From assembly GCA_016708925.1 (NCBI GenBank), contig JADJET010000022.1, positions 390,840 to 454,839 on the forward strand: a DNA stretch of 64,000 nucleotides, read 5' to 3'. Shown piece after piece: positions 45,054 through 53,217 of the stretch (position 1 is the stretch's first letter; each line of letters starts with the position of its first letter). The notes beneath the pieces are model-generated. The model was not told the DNA's origin and made no database searches. It saw only the letters and a program-made list of their open reading frames with translations. The translations under genes were made by a program, and so were the position numbers. This stretch comes from Gammaproteobacteria bacterium (lineage in GTDB: Bacteria > Pseudomonadota > Gammaproteobacteria > Pseudomonadales > Porticoccaceae).

Positions 45054-45528
45054 CGGCGCCGGCTCCGGGTGGGGCGCTCTCGCGCTCCAGGCGATCCAGC
45101 TCGGCGCGGAACTCGCTCAGGTCCTGAAAACGACGATAGACCGATGCAAACCGCACGAAGGCGACATCGTCGAGCCCGCGCAACTGCGCCATCACTTTTT
45201 CGCCGATGACGCGCGACGGCACTTCCCGCTCGCCGGCGCTTTGCAGTTCGCGCTTGATGGCGCTGATCGCCGCCTCCACGGCCTCGACGCCGACGGGCCG
45301 CTTCTCCAGGGAGCGCTGCAGGCCGGCGCGCAGTTTGTTCTCGTCGAAGGGTTCGCGGGAGTCGTCGCGCTTGATCACCCGCGGCATCAGCAGCTCCGCC
45401 ACCTCGAAGGTGGTGAAGCGCTCCCGGCAGGTGGCGCACTCGCGGCGGCGACGGATCTGGTCACCGCCGGCCACCAGCCGGGAATCGACCACGCGGGTGT
45501 CATCGGCGCCACAGAAGGGACAGTGCAT
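45046..45528 (-). CDS. nrdR: Ribonucleotide reductase repressor NrdR
   Basis: 160 residues. N-terminal zinc ribbon (MHCPFCGADDTRVVDSR ... RRRECATCRERF) followed by the ATP-cone domain (PRVIKRDDSREPFDENKLRAGLQRSLEKRPV). It represses nrd genes according to ATP/dATP. First gene of the nrdR-ribD-ribE-ribBA-ribH-nusB-thiL-pgpA unit; glyA lies about 80 nt upstream on the same strand, as in E. coli relatives. Confidence 0.97.
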   Translation of the reverse strand: MHCPFCGADDTRVVDSRLVAGGDQIRRRRECATCRERFTTFEVAELLMPRVIKRDDSREPFDENKLRAGLQRSLEKRPVGVEAVEAAISAIKRELQSAGEREVPSRVIGEKVMAQLRGLDDVAFVRFASVYRRFQDLSEFRAELDRLERESAPPGAGADD

Positions 45529-45609
45529 CGAAAGGAAGCGGCGCGACCGGGGAGCGGTCTAGTCTAGCACGGCCTCCGCGCGGCGCCGCCCCTGCGCAAC
45601 CGCTGCCCG

Positions 45610-46872
45610 TCAACCATAGACCGGGAAGCGATTGCAGATCGCCTGCACCTTGGCGCGCGTGCTGGCGATCACGGGTTCCGCGGCGCCGCTTTCCAGGCCG
45701 GCCAGAATGTCGCAGATCCAGTGGGTCAATTCGATGCTCTCCGCCTCGCGGAAGCCCCGGGTGGTGATCGCCGGCGTACCCACCCGCAAGCCGCTGGTGA
45801 CGAAGGGCGAGCGAGGGTCGCCCGGCACCGCATTCTTGTTGACCGTGATGTGGGCTTCGCCGAGAGCGGCATCCGCGTCCTTGCCGGTGTAGTTCTTGCC
45901 GATCAGGTCGACCAGCATCAGGTGGTTGTCGGTGCCGCCGGATACGATGCGGATGCCCCGCTCGATAAAGGTCGCGGCCATGGCGCGGGCATTCGTGACC
46001 ACCTGGCGCTGGTAGGTTTCGAACGCGTCGCTCATCGCCTCCTTGAAGCACACCGCCTTGGCCGCGATGACGTGCATCAGCGGGCCGCCCTGCTGGCCCG
46101 GGAACACGGCCGAATCCAGCTTCTTCTCGACGTCCGGATTGGCGCGCGCGAGGATGAGACCGCCGCGGGGGCCGCGCAGGGTCTTGTGGGTGGTGGATGT
46201 CACCACATCCGCGATGGCCACCGGACTGGGATAGCAGCCGGCGGCGACCAGCCCGGCCACATGGGCCATGTCCACCATCAGCCAGGCGCCGACCTGATCG
46301 GCGATGGCGCGAAACCGCTGCCAGTCCATCACCCGCGAATAGGCGGAAAATCCGGCGACGATCATTTTGGGTTTGTGCGCGCGCGCCAGCGCTTCGACCT
46401 GGTCGTAGTCGACTTCGCCGGTGGCGGGATTCAGGCCGTACTGCACGGCGTTGTAGGCTTTGCCGGAAAAATTCGGCTTGGCGCCATGAGTGAGGTGGCC
46501 ACCGTCGGCCAGGCTCATGCCGAGGATGGTATCACCCGGCTGGCACAACGCCTGATAGACCGCCGCGTTGGCCTGGGATCCCGAGTGCGGTTGCACATTG
46601 GCATAGTCGGCGCCAAACAGCTCCCGGACCCGCGCGATCGCCAGTGCTTCGGCACGATCCACAAATTCACAACCGCCGTAGTAACGCTTGCCCGGATAGC
46701 CTTCGGCGTACTTGTTGGTAAGCACGCTGCCCTGCACCTGCATCACCAGCGGACTGGCGTAGTTCTCCGAGGCGATGAGCTCAATGTGATCTTCCTGGCG
46801 GCGCGCCTCGGCGGCAATTGCCGCGGCGAGTTCGGGGTCAAAATGCTCGAGGGACAGGTTTTTTGCAAACAT
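45610..46872 (-). CDS. glyA: Serine hydroxymethyltransferase
   Basis: 420 residues from ATG 46872 (E. coli 417). PLP enzyme interconverting serine and glycine with tetrahydrofolate. ELIASENYASPLVMQVQGSVLTNKYAEGYPGKRYYGGCEFVD, the substrate Tyr region, and VTSTTHKTLRGPRGGLIL with the Schiff-base lysine in THKTLRGP are intact. The frame is open upstream to 47031 but the conserved start is MFAKNLSLEHFDPEL. Confidence 0.97.
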   Translation of the reverse strand: MFAKNLSLEHFDPELAAAIAAEARRQEDHIELIASENYASPLVMQVQGSVLTNKYAEGYPGKRYYGGCEFVDRAEALAIARVRELFGADYANVQPHSGSQANAAVYQALCQPGDTILGMSLADGGHLTHGAKPNFSGKAYNAVQYGLNPATGEVDYDQVEALARAHKPKMIVAGFSAYSRVMDWQRFRAIADQVGAWLMVDMAHVAGLVAAGCYPSPVAIADVVTSTTHKTLRGPRGGLILARANPDVEKKLDSAVFPGQQGGPLMHVIAAKAVCFKEAMSDAFETYQRQVVTNARAMAATFIERGIRIVSGGTDNHLMLVDLIGKNYTGKDADAALGEAHITVNKNAVPGDPRSPFVTSGLRVGTPAITTRGFREAESIELTHWICDILAGLESGAAEPVIASTRAKVQAICNRFPVYG

Positions 46873-46963
46873 GGAGAGGGCTCGGCTGACAACAGCGAGC
46901 GCGGATTTTACACGAGCCGGACTGGGGCGCCTATCGCGCGCGGGACCGTGCTTCCAGCAGCTC

Positions 46964-47533
46964 TCAGCCCAGCCCGTAGCTGTCGCGCCGCGCCAGCAGG
47001 GCCTGCACATCCACCGCCATGCGCAACACATCGTGGAGCTTGCCCGCGCGATCCTTCACTTCGTTTTCGTGGAGCGCCTCGGGCCGGAAGCCCAGCTCCT
47101 GAAACAGCGAGCGGGCAGAGGTCTGATCCAGAGTCATGCGGGCGATGACTTTTTCGACGCCGCGATTCACCGCCAGCGCAAACACTTCGCGGATCATGGC
47201 GCGGCCCAGGCCGGTCTCGCGGAAATCCGGATGCACCAGCACACGCAGCTCGGCCAGATGCCGGCTCCAGTCCAGGTCGTTCAGGCTCAGCATGCCGTAC
47301 CCGGCCATGCGGCCGTCGATCTCGGCGATCACCACCAGCGCCAGGCCCTGATCGATCTCGTCCAGCCAGTGCGCCACGGTCTCGGGTTTGGTGATGTCCC
47401 GGCGCAGAAACATCAGGTCATGCGCCGGCAAGGAGCGGGCGAACACCAGTACTTCTTCCGCATCGCCGTGCGCCAGCGGGCGCAACAGGGCAGTGGTGGC
47501 GCGCAACCGGACAGTTTTCGGGTAGGTATCCAC
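46964..47533 (-). CDS. GNAT family N-acetyltransferase
   Basis: 189 residues. The GNAT core is clear: RPLAHGDAEEVLVFARSL, GYGMLSLNDLDWSRHLAELRVLVHPDFRETGLGRAMIREVFALA, with the acetyl-CoA P-loop in RETGLGRAM (an R/QxxGxG/A type), then FQELGFRPEALHENEVKDRAGKLHD. Substrate unknown. It lies 10 nt downstream of phaC and could be cotranscribed with it. Confidence 0.88.
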   Translation of the reverse strand: MDTYPKTVRLRATTALLRPLAHGDAEEVLVFARSLPAHDLMFLRRDITKPETVAHWLDEIDQGLALVVIAEIDGRMAGYGMLSLNDLDWSRHLAELRVLVHPDFRETGLGRAMIREVFALAVNRGVEKVIARMTLDQTSARSLFQELGFRPEALHENEVKDRAGKLHDVLRMAVDVQALLARRDSYGLG

Positions 47534-47543
47534 AACAATCTCC

Positions 47544-48620
47544 TCAGATGCAGCGTTCTGACAGCCAGCCGGACAATTGCGGCCAGAGCCGGTAAACGGC
47601 GTTGCCGCCTGCGATCAGGCTCACATGTCCGCCCTTCAATATGATCTCTTTTTTGTCGGCGCTCGAAACCAGATCGAGAATGCCCTTGGACGCGCCCGCC
47701 GGAACGATGTGGTCATGTTGCGCCGCGATATGCAGGAAAGGCACCCGGATGCTCCGCAGATCGACGCGCTGCCCCTTGACCTCCATCTGGCTCTTGAGAA
47801 ACTTGTTGTCGCGCATGAAGTCCTTGAACAGCTGTTTGGCCATGGCGCCGGCCATGGGGATCTGATCTGCCGACCAGCGCTCGAACCGGTAGTGCGCCTC
47901 GACGAACTGGTCGTCCTCCACATGGTCCAGCATGCCCATGCGACTCGCTGTCTTCTGCAACGGGCGCAGCGCCTGGATCACGGCATCGACCATTTGCGCG
48001 GGCACGTTGCCGAGCTGATCGACCAGGGCGTCGATATCAAAGTTCTCGCTTTCCGCCCAGGCCTTGTACAGCGTCATGCCGTTGGTATCCACCGGCGTGG
48101 TGAAGCACGCCAGTGCCCGCACCTGTCCGGGCCGCGCCAGCGCCGTGTGCATCATGGCGAGCACGCCGCCGAGGCAATAGCCAACCAGGCTCACTTCTTC
48201 CTCACCGCTGTCTTCGCGCACCTTTTCGAGACACTCGGGCAGCACTTCGCCCACATAGTGGTCAAGATTGAGGTGGCGATGCTCCGGGCGCGGGATGCCC
48301 CAGTCAATCAGGTAGACATCGAAACCCTGATCGACCAGGTACTCGACCAGGCTCTGTCCCGGCGCCAGATCCATGATGTAGTAACGACTGACCAGCGACA
48401 TCACCAGCACAATCGGCACCCGGTAAATCTCGTCACAGATCGGCGTGTAATGGTAGAGCTTGGTGGTGCCCCGGGAGTGAATGATGTCCTTGGGCGTGGA
48501 CCCGAAGTCCATCGTGATGTCTTCGAGCGTCTTGAGGCCGGCGATATTGCGCGACAACACGCGCTCCAGCGCTTCGCGAATCCTGGCCTGCTGGGCGCTG
48601 ATTCCGTCGGTACCCGGCAT
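47544..48620 (-). CDS. phaC: Poly(3-hydroxyalkanoate) synthase catalytic subunit, class III/IV type
   Basis: 358 residues, the short length of class III/IV synthases (class I and II are near 560-600). The lipase-like box GYCLGG holds Cys149, with Asp303 in AAQHDHIVP and His332 in KGGHVSL completing the triad. VYLIDWGIP and LACFTTPVDTNG are further family stretches. It polymerises hydroxyacyl-CoA on granules and needs a second subunit, PhaE (class III) or PhaR (class IV); a PhaR-like gene is 194 bp upstream. The GYC form of the box is closer to Bacillus PhaC than to the G(I/V)CQGG of Allochromatium as I recall them. Confidence 0.88.
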   Translation of the reverse strand: MPGTDGISAQQARIREALERVLSRNIAGLKTLEDITMDFGSTPKDIIHSRGTTKLYHYTPICDEIYRVPIVLVMSLVSRYYIMDLAPGQSLVEYLVDQGFDVYLIDWGIPRPEHRHLNLDHYVGEVLPECLEKVREDSGEEEVSLVGYCLGGVLAMMHTALARPGQVRALACFTTPVDTNGMTLYKAWAESENFDIDALVDQLGNVPAQMVDAVIQALRPLQKTASRMGMLDHVEDDQFVEAHYRFERWSADQIPMAGAMAKQLFKDFMRDNKFLKSQMEVKGQRVDLRSIRVPFLHIAAQHDHIVPAGASKGILDLVSSADKKEIILKGGHVSLIAGGNAVYRLWPQLSGWLSERCI

Positions 48621-48738
48621 AATTCCATCTCCCGGCGTTGTTCGCCGTGTGCTTGCGATCCGCGATCAGGTCGCGGTGCTGCGATGCGTTTTACCTGACG
48701 ACCTTTGCACTTCGTTGACAGCGGTCGTTTGTTTGCAC

Positions 48739-48783
48739 GTTGCAACTACACAATTACAACTTTGATTCACAACTTTTGTGCCA
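48739..48783 (-). promoter_or_regulatory. AT-rich control region upstream of phaC
   Basis: The 194-bp gap before phaC contains an AT-rich core unlike its GC-rich surroundings. It has an 8-bp palindrome GTTGCAAC (48739-48746) and two direct copies of AAAGTTGT on the minus strand (48763-48756 and 48776-48769), 13 bp apart. A phaC promoter and regulator site are likely here, but I cannot assign -35/-10 elements with confidence. Confidence 0.45.
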
Positions 48784-48814
48784 AAGCGAGTGCGGTAATA
48801 TTTGCGCGGCACTG

Positions 48815-49240
48815 TCAGTGCTTCGGGCCACTACCCGGAGGCGTGGCTTCGCCAGCCGAGGGCGGTTTGCGGGTGCGCTTGGCGGCGGGGCGCTCGCCCG
48901 CTGCATCGACCACGGTTTTGCTGGTCAGGGCGCGGCGCAACTGGGTGATCTCGGCGGTCAGGCCGGCCAGTCCATCCTCGACTTCGCCGAGGCGGTCGCG
49001 AACATCCAGGATGTCGCCGCGTGACGGCATGTTGAAGGCCGCCAGTTGCTGGCCGATCATTTCCGAAAGCATGTGCTGGGCGTGCAGCCATTCCTGAAAC
49101 AGGTGCCCGAACGTCTTGCCGAATTTCTCGTCCGCCATGGCGTCTGTCAGCATTTCGCTCCATTGTTTTTCCGACTTCTGATACCACTCCCGCCACATCC
49201 GCATGGGTTCCAGCAGGCGGTCTTCGCGTTTGTCACTCAT
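48815..49240 (-). CDS. PhaR-like short subunit of PHA synthase
   Basis: 141 residues. The N-terminal half (LEPMRMWREWYQKSEKQWSEML, FGKTFGHLFQEWLHAQHMLSEMIGQQLAAFNMPSRGDILDVRDRLGEVEDGL) follows the pattern of the class IV subunit PhaR and of the C-terminal part of PhaE: tryptophan-rich amphipathic helices, then N(M/V)P(S/T)xxDI and a short coiled coil. The C-terminus is Lys/Pro-rich (AAKRTRKPPSAG). It is shorter than PhaR (about 200) and far shorter than PhaE (about 350). ATGA overlap with the PadR gene implies coupled translation. Confidence 0.75.
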   Translation of the reverse strand: MSDKREDRLLEPMRMWREWYQKSEKQWSEMLTDAMADEKFGKTFGHLFQEWLHAQHMLSEMIGQQLAAFNMPSRGDILDVRDRLGEVEDGLAGLTAEITQLRRALTSKTVVDAAGERPAAKRTRKPPSAGEATPPGSGPKH

Positions 49241-49695
49241 GGCTTATCTCCTGGTTTGGGCTTGCTGGTTCGTGGGCGGCGCGCGGCGGTTGGGCGTGCA
49301 GGCGCTTCGTCGCCGCGGGGCGTGCGCCCGGGTGGTCGGTCCGCGGGGCCGATAAAGGCATCCAGCGTCCTGCGGTGGAAGTCGAGCAGCGACATCCAGT
49401 TGTCGAGAAAGAGTTTGCCAGCAACGGTGAGACTGTACATGCGCCGCGCCGGGCCGCCCGCGGACGTGTCCCACAGCGACGAAATCAGCCCGAGGCTCTC
49501 CATCTGCCGCAACATGCGGTACAGCGATCCCGTGTTGTAGCGCCCGAATCCGGCTTCTTCCAGGCGCTGGGCAAGCTCGTAGCCGTAGCCCGACCAGTCC
49601 TTGAGCATCGCCAGCAAATGGGCGGTCAGCATTTCCCCGGGAAGCCGCGGCCCGTCGCCTGCGCCGGGGCGCTTATGTTCGGAGTCTGTTGCCAT
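49237..49695 (-). CDS. PadR-family regulator resembling the PHB-responsive repressor PhaQ
   Basis: 152 residues. Winged-helix PadR domain: LTAHLLAMLKDWSGYGYELAQRLEEAGFGRYNTGSLYRMLRQMESLGLISSLWDTSAGGPARRMYSLTVAGKLFL, then a helix (WMSLLDFHRRTLDAFI) and a disordered Pro/Arg-rich tail. Bacillus PhaQ is a PadR-type repressor that senses PHB and controls phasin genes. Position between a phasin and a PhaR-like gene makes the same role likely here. Divergent from the phasin gene across a shared promoter/operator region. Confidence 0.82.
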   Translation of the reverse strand: MATDSEHKRPGAGDGPRLPGEMLTAHLLAMLKDWSGYGYELAQRLEEAGFGRYNTGSLYRMLRQMESLGLISSLWDTSAGGPARRMYSLTVAGKLFLDNWMSLLDFHRRTLDAFIGPADRPPGRTPRGDEAPARPTAARRPRTSKPKPGDKP

Positions 49696-49721
49696 GATGA
49701 TCTCGCCACGCTAAATTCACA

Positions 49722-49755
49722 TTGACATTTAAATGCATTTTGCATATAACTGCAA
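49722..49755. promoter_or_regulatory. Overlapping divergent promoters and shared operator of the phasin and PadR genes
   Basis: Plus strand (phasin): TTGACA (49722-49727), 17-bp spacer, TATAAC (49745-49750), close to the sigma-70 consensus. Minus strand (PadR): TTGCAG (49755-49750), 17-bp spacer, TTAAAT (49732-49727). Both spacers contain the palindrome ATGCA-TTT-TGCAT (49733-49745), so one bound repressor would cover both promoters. The phasin leader (about 65 nt) also has a weak hairpin CCGCT/AGCGG (49780-49798) followed by TTTTATT. Confidence 0.82.
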
Positions 49756-49821
49756 CACGAGCGGAGCCTGTCGGTTGATCCGCTCACCACTGAAGCGGTT
49801 TTATTCTTACGGGAGAATGCC

Positions 49822-50352
49822 ATGAGCGATACCGCCACTGCTACCAAGGCCACAGGTGCCAAATCCACGGACAGCAAAGCAAAATCGAAACCAGCCAACC
49901 CGGAAATGCAGCGCTTTCTCGACGCCCTTACCGCGAACCAGTCCGTGATGTGGGAAGCGATGGAAAGCGCGCGTAAGCGCGGCATCCGCGTCAACAACGT
50001 GCTGGCAGCAACCTTTGCAGAAAGCCAGGAAGACCTCACCGGCCTGGCGTGTACGCTGGCTCTGTCCCCCAGGGATTACAAGGGCAACTTCACTGCCGTC
50101 GTCGAATCCCTGACCAAATCGCAAAGCCGGACCATGGATTTGTTCAAGGCGCTGCTGTCCGAGCAAACGCAGAGCGGGGACGCTACCCGCAAGATCGCGC
50201 GCGAGCTGTACGACGGCAGCAAGGAGGCAACCACCGCCGCCATTGAGGCCGGTAAAGCGCTGTCGGCCGCCAACCCCCTCACGGAGTCGGTCAGCAAGGC
50301 GTTCGCCGGCTTCAAGAAAGCGGCCACCGCCGCCCGCGAAGCCATGGCCTGA
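49822..50352 (+). CDS. phaP: Phasin (PHA granule-associated protein)
   Basis: 176 residues. A Lys/Thr/Ala-rich N-terminal tail (about 1-28) is followed by a wholly helical body (MQRFLDALTANQSVMWEAMESARKRG ... SLTKSQSRTMDLFKALLSEQ ... FAGFKKAATAAREAMA) without membrane segments, the make-up of phasins. Phasins coat PHA granules. GGGAG lies 7 nt before ATG 49822. It has a strong sigma-70 promoter with a palindrome inside, divergent from the PadR repressor. The family assignment rests on composition and context more than on a sharp motif. Confidence 0.75.
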   Translation: MSDTATATKATGAKSTDSKAKSKPANPEMQRFLDALTANQSVMWEAMESARKRGIRVNNVLAATFAESQEDLTGLACTLALSPRDYKGNFTAVVESLTKSQSRTMDLFKALLSEQTQSGDATRKIARELYDGSKEATTAAIEAGKALSAANPLTESVSKAFAGFKKAATAAREAMA

Positions 50353-50424
50353 ATGTCGGTAGTCCGCGCGGGGCCTGACGCTCGGCGCGGACTACGACTC
50401 GCCCCGCAGTCAGTGGGCTGACCC

Positions 50425-51261
50425 ATGGACCCAAATTACGCAAATCCGGCCGCCGATATCGACACCCTGATCGATGTCATGGCGGACGACGCCGATCCTT
50501 TTCAGCACGATCCGGGCGTTGAAGCTGTCAAGACGCCGCTGTGGCGTGAAGCCCTCTGGCCGACGGAGCTCGGCCGGCTGCTGTGCAGTCCGCTGTATCA
50601 GGGGCGCGGGGTGCCGCACGGCCACGGTGAGCCCGTCCTGGTCATTCCGGGATTTCTCGCCAACGACCTCATGATGATGCCGTTGCGGCGCTGGCTGCGG
50701 CGCATTGGCTACCGGCCCTACCACGCCGATATCGCCTGGAATACCGACTGTCCCAACAAGACCGCGCTGCGCCTCGCGCACAAGGTCAAGGTGATTCACC
50801 GCAAAACCGGGCAAGGCGTCGTGCTGATCGGGCACAGCCTGGGCGGCATGCTCGCCAAGTCCGTCCTGCAGCATGTGCCGGAGCTCATCGATCGGGTGAT
50901 TACCCTGGGGTCGCCGTTTCGCGACCACGTCCGTGCTCATCCGGCGGTGACCGGAGTGTGGGAATACCTGCTCGCCGGCCAGGGCAAGCTGGTCGGTCGC
51001 AATCTGCATGCTTCCTGTGGCACCGGCTACTGCATGTGCGACTTCGTGCGCCACATGTTGCAACCGGAGCTCAAACCCACGCCCCAGTTCGCCATCTATT
51101 CGCGCAACGACGGCGTGGTGGACTGGGCGAGTTGCGCCGAAGAAGACCCCGCAGCCAACACCGAGATCAACGCGTCGACGCACATCGGGCTGATCTTTCA
51201 TCCGCACGCGCTGCGTGCCGTCGCCGAGCGGCTGGCGCAACGCGTCGGCAACGATGGGTGA
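50425..51261 (+). CDS. Alpha/beta hydrolase, lipase-like
   Basis: 278 residues. VLVIPGFLANDLMMMPLRRWLRRIGYRPYHADI is the usual first strand and oxyanion region, GHSLGG carries nucleophile Ser138, NDGVVDWASC the Asp and NASTHIGLIFHPHAL the His. No signal peptide, so intracellular. Same strand as the phasin gene, 72 nt downstream. Context suggests a role in PHA or lipid turnover, but a plain lipase/esterase cannot be excluded. Confidence 0.82.
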   Translation: MDPNYANPAADIDTLIDVMADDADPFQHDPGVEAVKTPLWREALWPTELGRLLCSPLYQGRGVPHGHGEPVLVIPGFLANDLMMMPLRRWLRRIGYRPYHADIAWNTDCPNKTALRLAHKVKVIHRKTGQGVVLIGHSLGGMLAKSVLQHVPELIDRVITLGSPFRDHVRAHPAVTGVWEYLLAGQGKLVGRNLHASCGTGYCMCDFVRHMLQPELKPTPQFAIYSRNDGVVDWASCAEEDPAANTEINASTHIGLIFHPHALRAVAERLAQRVGNDG

Positions 51262-51264
51262 CGA

Positions 51265-52992
51265 CTACCCGTTGACGACCGGCAGGTTGATGCACGAAGG
51301 CAGGTCGCTGGTGTGAAACACGGTTTGCAGCGCCGGCGCGCTGTCCGTGGCGGTGAACGAGCTCGCGCCGGTGTTGGGATTGCGATCGTAGCGGGGAAAA
51401 TCGCTGGAGGTGACGATCACCCGCAGACGATGGCCCGCGCGAAACACCATGGCGGTCGCCCACAGGTCGAGCTCCCGGCGGATCGGCGTGTCGGGCGCGC
51501 CGGCCGTGCCCTTCGTGTGCACCTGGTAGGACGCCCGCACCACGCCATCGCAGACATTGAAGGTGCGCCCGTCCGGGTGCACATCACAGAGTTTGGCCAT
51601 CCAGTCGGTATCCACCGCGCTGGTGCTCGCAAACAGATCCAGGGTGACGGGTCCGCAGATTTCCAGATCCTCCGCCAGCGGCGCGGATGTGTAGACCAGC
51701 ACGTCCCGGCGCCCCAGGATCGGCGCCTGATCCACCGGCCCGGGACTGTACTGGGGCGGCATCAGCAGGGTGCCGCCACAGGTCGGACAGGGATCTTCCG
51801 GGTCGTAGACGTAGCTGTCGGAGGGCTCATCCGCGCGCGGTGCCTGCGTGCAGAGCGCGGCGCCCGCGCGCAGATACCAGGGTGTGAGGCGTGCCCGTGC
51901 CGGCGGCCAGACCGCTTCGTCGCGCCAGCGATTGGCGCCCTGCACAAACACCCGCACCGGCGCGTCCGTGGCGAAGCTCGTCGCGTCGCCTTTCAGCCAG
52001 CGGTTGAACCAGCGCAACTGCATCTGGGTGAGGTCTTCGCGCAGATCGAGCAGGTAGCCGCTGCTGCGAAAACCGAAATCGAGCTGGCCCACATAGTTGA
52101 GGAACATGGCGTGCGACCAGGGACCGACCACCAGGCGGGTCTGCTCGCGGGCTTCGGCTGAACCGGCGCGCGCCCGCATGCCGGCGTAATGGCTCAAATC
52201 GCCACCGAGCAGCATGTCATGCCAGCCCGCGATGATCAGGGCTGGGGCCCGCACCTGATCGTGGCGGTCGCTGAACAGCAGCGATTCCGTCCAGGCGTCC
52301 GGCCGGGAGTGGCGCAACACCTCGAACAGAAAGGGAACGAACTCCGCGTCTTCGGGATGGGCCGCCAGCAGGCGATCGAGCGGCCGCGCGCGCACACAGT
52401 CGCCAAAGTGATCCAGGGCCTCCACCAGCTCCACCAGGCGTGCGCCCAGGGTCGGCAGATCGAGCCCGCGCCGCACCAGCGCGGCGGGTCCGATCACCCG
52501 CAGCGCCCACATCACCAGGGTGGACAGCTGGAGCACGCCGTCGCGCCAGAAGTGATTGCGCCAGAAATCGTTGGGCGCGGTGGTGGGCGAAATCGCCTTC
52601 AGCGCCGGGTGACCGGACGCCGCGCACAGCCAGGTGGTGCCACCCATGTAGGACAGCCCATAGGCGCCGATGCCGCCGTCGCAAAAGGGCTGCGCGGCGA
52701 TCCAGTCGAGCGTATCGGCGCCATCCGCGGCCTCGTTGAGGTAGGGGAAAAAGACGCCGCCGCCGGACGCCCAGCGCGCCCGCACGTCCTGAATCATCAC
52801 CGCATAACCGGCCGCCGCCGCGCGAATCGGGTCCAGGGTCATGCCCACCAATGGCAGGAATTCCTTGTTGTAAGGCGTGCGCTGCAACAGCACCGGACAA
52901 GGATGTTCCCCCGCCGGGCGGTAAATGTCGGCGCGCAGCACCACGCCATCGCGCATCGGGATGGCGACGTTCTTCTCGATGGTAATGCTCAT
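51265..52992 (-). CDS. CocE/NonD family hydrolase
   Basis: 575 residues, family length. S15-type alpha/beta hydrolase domain (VAIPMRDGVVLRADIYRP at the start; nucleophile Ser114 in YGLSYMGG; Asp/His region in PALIIAGWHDMLLGGDLSHY and VVGPWSHAMF) and a C-terminal jelly-roll (PGPVDQAPILGRRDVLVYTSAPL ... HRLRVIVTSSDFPRYDRNPNTG) as in cocaine esterase. Hydrolyses an ester or amide of unknown identity. Convergent with the lipase-like gene, 3 nt between stops. Confidence 0.93.
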   Translation of the reverse strand: MSITIEKNVAIPMRDGVVLRADIYRPAGEHPCPVLLQRTPYNKEFLPLVGMTLDPIRAAAAGYAVMIQDVRARWASGGGVFFPYLNEAADGADTLDWIAAQPFCDGGIGAYGLSYMGGTTWLCAASGHPALKAISPTTAPNDFWRNHFWRDGVLQLSTLVMWALRVIGPAALVRRGLDLPTLGARLVELVEALDHFGDCVRARPLDRLLAAHPEDAEFVPFLFEVLRHSRPDAWTESLLFSDRHDQVRAPALIIAGWHDMLLGGDLSHYAGMRARAGSAEAREQTRLVVGPWSHAMFLNYVGQLDFGFRSSGYLLDLREDLTQMQLRWFNRWLKGDATSFATDAPVRVFVQGANRWRDEAVWPPARARLTPWYLRAGAALCTQAPRADEPSDSYVYDPEDPCPTCGGTLLMPPQYSPGPVDQAPILGRRDVLVYTSAPLAEDLEICGPVTLDLFASTSAVDTDWMAKLCDVHPDGRTFNVCDGVVRASYQVHTKGTAGAPDTPIRRELDLWATAMVFRAGHRLRVIVTSSDFPRYDRNPNTGASSFTATDSAPALQTVFHTSDLPSCINLPVVNG

Positions 52993-53182
52993 GACAGAGG
53001 TTCTCCTGGAGCGTGACGGACATCATCACAGGGCAATTACCGTTCCATCCCTGCGCCGTACGGCCTTATTCTGGAACACATCCATGTCACCGACATTGCG
53101 CCCGCGTCGAGTGTTCCGGAGCTGCCGCATCCGCGGCCGTTGCCTGGCTTACCAAGCCGGACATATCCCTTGTTACTCGCAA

Positions 53183-53195
53183 TAAACGACCGGTC
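53183..53195. repeat. 13-bp direct repeat, left copy
   Basis: TAAACGACCGGTC, identical to 59549-59561. It contains the 8-bp palindrome GACCGGTC. It lies about 190 bp upstream of the CocE gene start and beside the transposase remnant. Confidence 0.55.
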
Positions 53196-53217
53196 CGATG
53201 TAGTACTCCTGTGGTAA

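Noticed and set aside
48768..48783. Possible sigma-54 promoter upstream of phaC (TGGCAC-N5-TTGTG, minus strand)
   Set aside because: The -24 element is perfect but the invariant -12 GC is GT, which normally destroys RpoN recognition. Noted only as a near match.
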